Assembly (NCBI GenBank): GCA_030849805.1
Contig: JASANZ010002022.1
Coordinates: forward strand, 1-34,354
From: Sergeia podlipaevii
Lineage: Eukaryota > Euglenozoa > Kinetoplastea > Trypanosomatida > Trypanosomatidae
Reading direction: 5' to 3'
DNA: 34,354 bases
A program made the position numbers and the translations under genes. The notes under the pieces are model-generated. The model was not told the DNA's origin, ran no database searches, and saw only the letters and a list, made by a program, of their open reading frames with translations. This document shows positions 27,399 to 34,354 of this stretch, one piece after another (position 1 is the first letter of the stretch; each line of letters starts with the position of its first letter).

Positions 27399-28052
27399 GA
27401 GAAAGCGACTGGAAAAAAAAAAAAAAAGATTCCCTCCTCTCTCACTTTTTCCTTTTTTTTTTCTTTCCTCTTGAGACTAGAAAGTTGCGATAAGAATGTC
27501 GCTTCTCTATTGAAAAAGAACAAGCAAAAAGGAGGAAAAAAAACTAATAATAAATAACAATGGCGAGAGAGAAAGAAAGACGAGAGAGAAGGGAAAGAAA
27601 AAAAAAAGGTAAGTAGCCTCTCTTCTTCTTCTTCTCTACTCTCTATATATAATTGCACTCTACTCCCCTCAGACAGATATGCAATACTAAGTATTAGCTA
27701 TATGTTTTTTTTTAGCAACAAAAAAAAAGATTGATATGAAACAGAAATGAAAAGGAGGTGAAAGAGTGATGATTAAAAACAAAAAGAAAGGCAGATGCAA
27801 CTACGCTTTGTGAGATGTACGCACCCATTAGAATCGTACCAACAAGTGTGTATGTGTGTGCTGAGAGATGATCTCAAATGCATCTTTTCTGTTGTTTGAT
27901 TTTTTTGTGTTATTTCTCCTGTTGTAAAGCTATAGTTGTGAGCATTTTTGAAATAAAAGGTCCATAAAGAGAAAATATGTAAATATATATATATACCTGG
28001 AATGGTTCTCCGAAAACAAATGTATAGCGCCTCCGCCCCGACCACATCCATC
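27399..28052. other. Intergenic region
   Basis: About 650 bases with no gene. It has the acceptor tract of the LRR gene at its left end, purine-rich stretches (27560-27608) and a TA run near 27983-27995. Confidence 0.8.
27409..27427 (-). promoter_or_regulatory. Strong putative spliced-leader acceptor of the LRR gene
   Basis: Fifteen T in the sense strand (27427-27413) followed by CCAG, with AG at 27410-27409. The 5' UTR would be only about 10 bases. Confidence 0.65.
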
Positions 28053-28601
28053 TCAACTCTTTTCATTTATCTTCATCCCCCCCCCCTCCTCCTCCTTCTC
28101 TCTCTCTTCAAGTACTCTCTTCACCTTTGCATGCTCCTCATCCTTCAACTTCTTTCGGTCTTCATCAGAAATCCCCAGTCGCCTCCGCACATATCGCTCG
28201 TTGGCGTGGGAAGTCATCACCACCGTCTGCGTTTTAATGGGCCCAAAGTGCACGTGAATGTCAGATCTCTCAGAACTGGGCAGCTGCCGCTCGAGGCCTT
28301 GAATGTTGTCCCGATCAGAGAGACTCAAGTCAATGACCGGGGACACGGCAAGCTCAGTCTCTGGCAGGTCAAGATAGGACAGTTTATCTAGACGAAGGTG
28401 AGGTGGTAGATGTACATTCATCGGAAACGTTCCAGCCTCGAGCAGCTGCTTGTAATCCCCAAGCATCACAAGGTAGTAGCATCTGCTGTATGACGTATTA
28501 AACCCCGCGCGGCGCAGCACCAGCCAAAATAAAATGACGCATGCAAACCCGCTCCATAGTGCTGGGGCAAGAAACCTATTTCTGCTTTTTACGATACGCA
28601 T
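28053..28601 (-). CDS. Small single-pass membrane protein, function unknown
   Basis: A 182-residue protein that I do not recognise. The N terminus is basic (R2, K5, R7, R9) and runs into one hydrophobic segment at about 11-29 (ending FACVILFWLVL), so it is a signal anchor or a mitochondrial inner-membrane anchor. The rest is soluble: a segment with YYLVMLGDYKQLLEAG (about 42-57), a proline- and leucine-rich middle, then a strongly charged helix (about 143-175) with many K and E. Coding-type composition, a clean ATG at 28601 and the same strand as its neighbours support a real gene. A possible acceptor AG lies at 28613-28612 in TTTTACACAG, but its pyrimidine tract is weak. Topology with the large domain outside or inside the matrix cannot be told from the sequence. 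Confidence 0.75.
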   Translation of the reverse strand: MRIVKSRNRFLAPALWSGFACVILFWLVLRRAGFNTSYSRCYYLVMLGDYKQLLEAGTFPMNVHLPPHLRLDKLSYLDLPETELAVSPVIDLSLSDRDNIQGLERQLPSSERSDIHVHFGPIKTQTVVMTSHANERYVRRRLGISDEDRKKLKDEEHAKVKRVLEEREKEEEGGGMKINEKS

Positions 28602-29362
28602 GTGTATTTCTCTGTGTAAAAGTTATTGAACAAACGCAGTTTCCGATAAATGTCGTAGAAGCAACTTTACTGCTGCTACTAGTTAGTCGTTAGTGGTGGT
28701 GACGGGTGAAGCTTTTCTTTGCTTTTGTTTGCCTTTGAGTTCAGTGAAATGCTCCACAGATGCATATATATATATATATATATTCTTCTTTAAAAAAAAA
28801 AAAAAAAACGGCTCTCTTATGTGTATGCAAAAGCTTTTTCTTTGCGTTAAAAGGATGAATATCGAGTAAAAAAAAAAACCCTGCAATTTCTTTTTTTTTT
28901 CTAAGGAGACAAGTGCGTGTGTTGATGTGTCCCAGGCACGTCAACGCACAGGTAGAAATGGCCTGTTTCGCTTGATAATTTGCTGTCAAGTCTGTGTGCT
29001 TGCATAGTAGGTAGAGAAAAAAAAAGGGGGAGGGGGAAATAAAATAGGAAAAAAATGTCCTCTTCTACAAAAAAAAAGTAATAATCAAACAATACGCATA
29101 ATAAGCGTATCCACCTTAAAGTCATAACTTCCTTTGCTTTCTTTATTCATCTTCTGACGATGAACGAGCCAAAAAATAACAATAACAATGATAATAAATA
29201 TAAACAGCAATTACAGTGCAAGTAGCCAGCAAATCCTTTCACTAGTAAATTCGTCCTCTTATGTCTCTCTCTTTCACAGGAAATGGGAAGATAAGGCAAT
29301 AATAATAACGATAACACACACACACGCACGCACGCACGTATCATAGCCACATCGTCATACAT
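28602..29362. other. Intergenic region
   Basis: About 760 bases without a gene, between BBS5 and the small membrane protein gene. It contains a TA run at about 28765-28782, an A-run of about 17 bases at 28792-28808, and CA/CG-alternating sequence at about 29315-29339. Confidence 0.8.
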
Positions 29363-30637
29363 CTACATAACAAACCAAAGGTCTTGTAACGTTACCCCCC
29401 TGCGCAGTTTCTCCACCGCGAGGCCTATCGATGTGTCATACACAGGGCGACGATCCACCCCCTTCTGCCCCTCATCTGCATAATACGCGGCAAAGGCATC
29501 CCCAGGAGCTTCTTCAAAAACATGCTGGCCATCCAGCGCACGTCCACCGTACTGCGAAGCAGCGGACACGGCTACGCCACCGTAAGACATGCTGCCATCA
29601 CGGTCTTGCGCAGCCAGCATGGCGGCAGCGGCGGCGGTCTGCGCGTCCGGTGATGTCGCCCCAACCCCACCCATTCCCCCGTCCCCCTCTGCCGTGTCGA
29701 TGAACTCCACCTTCATGCCAAGGATAGGCTTCGCTGTCCACGTCTTCCACAAGCTGCTCACCTCCTGATACAGCATGGCAAGCCTCTCCGGCGGATCGAC
29801 GCGAAAGCCCAGAACAAAACTGCCCGCGTACGTGGACGTCTCAATCACCAGTGTCTGGCCAAACTTACTCTCTTGTGACCGAAGCGCGATGAACTGCAAA
29901 TACGGTATAGACACGTTAAAGTTATCAGAAGTTGAGGAAAACCACACCACGCGCAGGTTTGAGACCACAAAAGTACCAATGTTGCCCTGGTCTTTGCTCA
30001 CGTTTATGACGCCAGAGATCTTAGAAAGAATAGACTCACCCTCTAACGTGATGACATTCCCCTCCGCCACGGTGGCGCTACGCACACGTATCTCGCGGTA
30101 CACACGTGATGAGTCGTACGCTCGCCAGACAGACTGAATGATACTAAAAAGCCTATCCTTTCCACTTGTACTGCCTCCTCCTCCTCCTCCGTAAGCCGCA
30201 GCGTTCGGTGTGCTGGAGTACGGTCGCGTGATGGGTCCTCTATCCCCGACTTTGTCGGGACCCACCGTAAAGACAAACTGAAAGCGACTAGAGCCATATT
30301 TGGTAGATATAAAGACCGCTTCTGTCATTCCGCCCTGCAATCTAGAGTTGGTCTCCTGTAGATTTAAGGACTGAATGCAGTAAAGACCAATGCTGAGGTT
30401 CACGCTGCGACGTCGTGCACTCCACCATATGATACGCAGGTTGGTCACCAGTAGTGTGCCCTCCTGTCCAATGTTGCCCTTGGTATCTTCTACGTGTTGA
30501 ATTGTAGCATACACGCGCTCTGCGTTCTCCCGTAAGTGCAGAAGAGAGGGATTGCAGTCAAAGCGTATCTCACGATCCTGCCAGAAGCCGAATGTCTTCG
30601 TAATGCCGCGAGTGACACTGGAGGGTTCCTTCGGCAT
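29363..30637 (-). CDS. BBS5: Bardet-Biedl syndrome 5 protein (BBSome subunit)
   Basis: A subunit of the BBSome, the coat that carries membrane proteins in and out of the flagellum; BBS5 binds phosphoinositides through two PH-like domains. The 424-residue protein shows both: WQDREIRFD...EDTKGNIGQEGTLLVTNLRIIWW (19-72) with VNLSIGLYCI and TNSRLQGGMTEAVFI, and a second one with SKDQGNIGTFVVSNLRVVWFS (214-234), FNVSIPYLQF (240-249) and SKFGQTLVIE (257-266). The C-terminal AAYYADEG and GLAVEKLRRGVTLQDLWFVM (405-424) match the conserved end of BBS5. It exceeds the human protein (341 aa) through a Gly-rich insert in the first half (about 140-160) and an Ala/Gly-rich one (about 315-375). The open frame continues upstream only to TTG 30784; ATG 30637 (MPKEPSS) is the start. 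Confidence 0.95.
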   Translation of the reverse strand: MPKEPSSVTRGITKTFGFWQDREIRFDCNPSLLHLRENAERVYATIQHVEDTKGNIGQEGTLLVTNLRIIWWSARRRSVNLSIGLYCIQSLNLQETNSRLQGGMTEAVFISTKYGSSRFQFVFTVGPDKVGDRGPITRPYSSTPNAAAYGGGGGGSTSGKDRLFSIIQSVWRAYDSSRVYREIRVRSATVAEGNVITLEGESILSKISGVINVSKDQGNIGTFVVSNLRVVWFSSTSDNFNVSIPYLQFIALRSQESKFGQTLVIETSTYAGSFVLGFRVDPPERLAMLYQEVSSLWKTWTAKPILGMKVEFIDTAEGDGGMGGVGATSPDAQTAAAAAMLAAQDRDGSMSYGGVAVSAASQYGGRALDGQHVFEEAPGDAFAAYYADEGQKGVDRRPVYDTSIGLAVEKLRRGVTLQDLWFVM

Positions 30638-30746
30638 TTCCTTTTTATTATTATTCTTTGATGCTGAGGTTTGGTGTTGAAGAAAGGGTGTTCTTCCTCT
30701 GTCCGTTTGTTCGTATCGATTTTTTCGATGTTGTTGCTTTTTTTTT

Positions 30747-30780
30747 CTGGTATGCGTCAACGAGGAGAGAAAGAGAGTTT
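30747..30780 (-). promoter_or_regulatory. Putative spliced-leader acceptor of BBS5
   Basis: The sense strand has a pyrimidine tract CTCTCTTTCTCTCCTCG (30777-30761) followed after about 12 bases by CCAG, with AG at 30748-30747. The 5' UTR would be about 110 bases. Confidence 0.45.
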
Positions 30781-30832
30781 GCAAATAGAAGCGCCTACCT
30801 TGTAGCTGCTATGATCAGTCCGTATTCTCTAG

Positions 30833-30833
<1 letters not shown>

Positions 30834-30866
<33 letters not shown>

Positions 30867-30955
30867 CAAGACAACGTGTCTTGTGTAGTTCCAGCTTTCA
30901 CTGCCTCTCTCTCTCTCTATGTCATACACAATGTAACGCACTCGTTCTCTCTCTA

Positions 30956-30989
<34 letters not shown>
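30834..30989. repeat. Cluster of TA, GT and CT microsatellites
   Basis: A TA run (30834-30847) passes into (GT)n (to 30866), followed by CT runs near 30904-30919 and 30947-30971 and another TA run to 30989, all upstream of the BBS5 leader. Confidence 0.9.
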
Positions 30990-32679
30990 AAGTGAAGTCG
31001 AATGTGCTTTTGTGTATATTTTACTGAGTCTCAATGCAATAAACTCACTGTTTTGTTTCAAAAGGAAAAAAAAAGAAGAAATAAATAAAAAAAAAAGAAA
31101 TAATTAAAAATAATAGAATTTTCTTCTCAAAGATATTCCTTCAACGTGTAAGCAGAGAGTAGCCATGTGTGCATGGATGTAGCTGCTGCCGCTGAGCCTC
31201 ATTCCCCCTCCTTCCCTCACATAACAACAAACAAAAAAAAAATGCGACGATGAGAGATATAAAAAGAAAAAAAAAAAAAAAGAAACAGGTGACAAGGTAA
31301 CAATGATCTTTTTAAAAAGAAAAAGGAGGAAGACTGAAGTTTCCTTCATTATGCTCCTTTTTCGTTCCTTGTTCTCCTGCTTTCCTTTTTTTATAATCTT
31401 TCTATTCAATCCTGTGTCTCGCGTGTAATACGAAGGCTGCCTGGAGGGGAAGGAGAGAGGGAAAGAGAAAAAAAAAAATGATCTGAAGGCATAAGAAACA
31501 ACAGCGAAGTGAAGCAGCAGATTCATATTCTACTCACTGCTGTGGTTAACTTTTTTTTTTGTTTTGTTGTTATGTGCGGAAGGGCGCTTGCATTTGGGAA
31601 AAAAAAAAAAGAAAAGAAATAACATGCAAACATGACAATACCTTAGTGTTCGCTTACTACTACCACACACGCAGGAAAGAAATCATTGAAATAAAAATTA
31701 GAATAATTCCTCCCTGCTTTCCTCAAAATCTGTTTTTCCTTTTTTCCTTCTATCCAATTTTCCTCTATGGCGGTCGCACAGACACACTTCTGTGTCAAAC
31801 CAGAAACAGAAGAGAGTGAAAAAAGAAAAAACGATACAGGACACTCAACAGCATAACAAGGCCTCCTCCATATTTCTTGTTAGAGATAAACAATATATTT
31901 TTGAGAATGCCCCTCAAAAATATAATCTTCCACTAAATAAGGAAAAAAAAAATAATGAAAAAAAAAATGAAACAAATAAATAAAAAATTAAAAAAGTAAA
32001 AGGAAAAAATAAGTTGAATCCTTTTTTGAATACACTACTATTGTTGCTCTCTTGTATCATTTTTTTCCCCTCTTCTTCTTTTTTTTTTTCTTCACCTTCC
32101 TTTTTCTTTTTTTTTTCGCTTTCCTCTATCTATATATCTATCTATCTGTCTCTCATACTATTTTTCCTTCCTTCATTACTTCCTCTCCTTCTCTCCACGT
32201 CAGTTACAATTCTGGGCGTCACTTCCTTGTTTCACTCACACACACACCCTCTCTCTCTCTGCAATAAGAAAGAAGAAGAAGAAAAAAGAGAGGAAAGGAA
32301 TATGGAAAGAAAACAAAAAGCAATGACAAAAATCAAAAGCTCACATAAATAGAGTATTTTTTTATCGTACTACCAAATAAACAGACAACCAAAGAAAAAA
32401 AAAAAAAAAGTGAAGGAGAGTGGAAAAGGAAAAAAAAGAAAAGGAAAAAAATAGAGTAATTGAGCTCCTACTACACGCGTACCACACGTGATATCAAATA
32501 TATACCCCCCCCCTCCTCTCCTAAAAAAAAAAGAGTAAGTCAACTACAGAAAGATGCTACGGCACATAATATATGTTTCTTCTTAGCATTCCCTTCACTT
32601 TCTCTTTTAGAGCAAAAAAAAAAGTGGGAAAAAAAGAAAAAAAAACTTGAACGTCTTGTTTTGATATTTCTTTTTTCTT

Positions 32680-33687
32680 TTAGTTCTTGGTGGCAAGCTT
32701 CTTCCAGGAGCGCATGTCCCTCACAAGAGCAATGTGGTCAGCGTTCTTGGTGAGCTGGGCGGCGCGCTCGTAGATGTCAAGGATTCGGTCGTCGCCGTTG
32801 TACTCGTGAATCTGACGGGTCCAGTCCTCGAGCTGCTGAAGGTCGCTGCAGGCCTTGATCGCCTCAGGGGTAATGGCGCGGGTGGGATCCACGTCGTCCA
32901 TAAGCTCGGTGATGGTCTCCTTGAGGTCCGCATCGTAGCCACCCTCCTTGGCCTCCGCGGCGTACTCCTTGTTGACGTTCTCAACAATCTGAAGCATCTC
33001 CTTGCGGGCGGCGGGGTCGTTGGCGGCAACAGTCTGGAAGTCATCAAAGTACACGATGTGGTACTTCTCAGGGAGCCACGCGGTGAGGCGGGCACCAATC
33101 TCAGCGCGGTCAGCGGGGTGAAGCTCAGTGTTCATGTTCCAGCGCGTCTTCTCGCGAAGAGAGTTGGGGGAGCCACCAGGAAGGATATCAAGACGGTTGT
33201 CCTCGGCAAGCTCGTTAGCACGAATGCACTTCACGTACTTCATCTCAGCCTGGACGTGCTCCTCATCGAAGATGCGGGCTATCATGCTGTTCTCCACCCT
33301 CTCGTCCGCGATCTTGCTCTTGTCCTTCAGGAGCTGCTGGGCACGGGCCACAGTGTTAGACTGCTTCTCCAGACGGAAGCGGATCTCATTACCAAACTCC
33401 TTGCGGTTGAGTGTAGGGTTGAGACGGTCGGCATCAAAGAGAAGGCACTCGTAGCTGCTGGCAAAGTCAATGTGAGGAAGCACGGTCTTGGCAAAGTTGG
33501 TCTCCTCCTCGGTCTTGGCGCGAGGCTTCATCCAGGTCGGGGGCTCGCCGGTGAACTTGTAGTTGTGGCTGTCGAGCTCGAGGGCGTGGCCGTACCAGCG
33601 GTCGTGGTCGTGACGGCGCTGGCAGGCGAGGCTGAAGGTAGCGGCGGCGGCGCCAACGGTGGCGGTGATAGCACGGCGAGCAAACAT
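32680..33687 (-). CDS. trCOIV: Trypanosomatid cytochrome c oxidase subunit IV (trCOIV)
   Basis: A nuclear-encoded subunit of kinetoplastid mitochondrial complex IV; it is specific to the lineage and not a clear homologue of mammalian COX4. The 335-residue protein starts MFARRAITATVGAAAATFSL, a short basic/alanine-rich mitochondrial presequence, followed by RRHDHDRWYGHALE (24-37) and GEPPTWMKPRAKTEEET, which I recall from the trypanosomatid family (about 350 aa). The remainder is helical and charged, without an obvious membrane span. The C terminus ends MRSWKKLATKN. Codon use is strongly biased to C/G-ending codons compared with neighbours, as expected for an abundant protein. The open frame extends 19 codons upstream, through the polypyrimidine tract, so ATG 33687 after the acceptor is the start. 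Family assignment is from memory of motifs, not a search. Confidence 0.75.
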   Translation of the reverse strand: MFARRAITATVGAAAATFSLACQRRHDHDRWYGHALELDSHNYKFTGEPPTWMKPRAKTEEETNFAKTVLPHIDFASSYECLLFDADRLNPTLNRKEFGNEIRFRLEKQSNTVARAQQLLKDKSKIADERVENSMIARIFDEEHVQAEMKYVKCIRANELAEDNRLDILPGGSPNSLREKTRWNMNTELHPADRAEIGARLTAWLPEKYHIVYFDDFQTVAANDPAARKEMLQIVENVNKEYAAEAKEGGYDADLKETITELMDDVDPTRAITPEAIKACSDLQQLEDWTRQIHEYNGDDRILDIYERAAQLTKNADHIALVRDMRSWKKLATKN

Positions 33688-34354
33688 TTTTCTCTGTAAG
33701 TCTTTTACTTGAAAAAAAAAAAAAAACACGGGCGGTGGTTTCAAGGAAAGTTGAAAGCTTGCTTGCTTTGCTTTTCTTTCTTTTAAATGAAGGACTAGGT
33801 AGTTTACTACTAGCAGGAAACAATAATGAGTAGATACAAAGAGAAGTAGTGAAGTAGTATCGTTATTACATCCAAGACAAAGTGTAGGGATAGATCAAAA
33901 AAGAAAATAGAGAAAGAGAGAGAGAGAGAAGAGTACATTAGGCATTGAAAGTATATTGTCTTCAGCATGTAGTGAAAAGAAAACAATAAAAATGGTGTAG
34001 CATTGCGTGCATTCATTCATAAACAACTTACAATATATATAATGAAGGGAGGAGAAATGGGCGCATCCTTTCGTTGCGATCACAAGGAGCATTCACTCAC
34101 TCGCACACCGATAATAAAACAGAAGAATATTTGATGCTATTTTTTTTCATAGAACAGATGCGTTTTTTTTTTTGGGTCCTCATTGTGGTGAGAACGTTAA
34201 ACAAAGTTAAATAATAATAATAATAAAAGAAGAATGAGGCTCAGCAGCCATATTTTTTTCTTTTTTTTTCTTTTCTCTCTCTCTCTCCCACTCTCTTCAT
34301 TCCTTACCTAAGACTTAAAAACAAACAGTGAAACCATCACGAACAACAACCAAC
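33688..34354. other. Spacer upstream of trCOIV to the window end
   Basis: About 670 bases with no supportable gene; probably the 3' UTR of a further minus-strand gene beyond the window. It contains purine- and T-rich runs and a TAA repeat near 34211-34225. Confidence 0.75.
33692..33726 (-). promoter_or_regulatory. Putative spliced-leader acceptor of trCOIV
   Basis: Fifteen T in the sense strand (33726-33712) are followed by AGs at 33709-33708 (CAAG), 33703-33702, 33695-33694 (TTACAG) and 33693-33692. Any of these leaves a very short 5' UTR of about 5-20 bases. Confidence 0.6.

Larger units (their letters stand above)
30638..32679. other. Longest intergenic region (about 2 kb)
   Basis: No supportable gene between trCOIV and BBS5. 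It contains TA, TG and CT runs at 30834-30865 and 30904-30989, several A-runs of 10 or more, a long T/C-rich zone at 32061-32260 and purine-rich stretches at 32265-32450. Open frames on either strand are low-complexity and not protein-like. Confidence 0.78.

Noticed and set aside
30638..30784. N-terminal extension of BBS5 beginning at TTG 30784
   Set aside because: It has no ATG, and BBS5 similarity begins soon after ATG 30637.
32734..33699. 321-residue plus-strand open frame antisense to trCOIV
   Set aside because: A long antisense frame is expected from the C/G-ending codon bias of trCOIV; its V/L-rich sequence shows no family pattern.
1..34354. tRNA, rRNA or snoRNA genes
   Set aside because: No TTCGANNC-type T-loop with matching arms or rRNA-like conserved block was found by eye in the spacers; small snoRNAs cannot be excluded without a covariance search.

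Overview
The window looks like an internal piece of a protein-coding chromosome arm from a trypanosomatid (Kinetoplastea). Eleven convincing protein genes all lie on the minus strand, with no introns visible and no strand switch, as in a polycistronic transcription unit read from right to left. Several genes have a long pyrimidine tract followed by an AG a few to some tens of bases before the ATG in the sense direction, as expected for spliced-leader trans-splicing. A cytochrome oxidase subunit of the kinetoplastid type and BBS5 support this placement. Coding regions are fairly GC-rich, while the intergenic regions are AT-rich and full of homopolymer runs and microsatellites. This is unlike GC-rich Leishmania spacers. 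I cannot name the genus.

Order in the direction of transcription (right to left): trCOIV-like cytochrome c oxidase subunit (33687-32680); BBS5 (30637-29363); a small single-pass membrane protein (28601-28053); a leucine-rich-repeat plus coiled-coil protein (27398-25008); two tandem DUF962/Mpo1-like small membrane proteins (24033-23707 and 22336-21995); an RNase H2 subunit B homologue (20211-18442); a mitochondrial protein with weak resemblance to the complex I subunit NDUFA12 (17437-16160); a very large low-complexity, probably nuclear protein (14573-9468); a J-domain protein that also carries an IAP-type RING finger (8917-6584); and a large helical-repeat protein ending in a PDZ-like domain (4793-747).

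The genes do not form a functional operon. In these organisms neighbours share transcription but usually not function. Themes present are mitochondrial respiration (trCOIV, possibly the NDUFA12-like protein), flagellum/cytoskeleton (BBS5, possibly the LRR and PDZ-like proteins), ribonucleotide removal from DNA (RNase H2B), lipid or membrane metabolism (DUF962 pair) and protein quality control (J-RING). No tRNA, rRNA, transposon, CRISPR array or phage feature was recognised. Three computed open frames begin at TTG or GTG upstream of the true ATG (14669, 20367, 30784), and I moved those starts to the ATG. The most interesting points are the H/D exchange in the DUF962 pair, the J-domain/RING fusion, the AG-free leader of RNase H2B, the uORF overlapping the start of the 1701-aa protein, and the domain mix of the 1348-aa protein.
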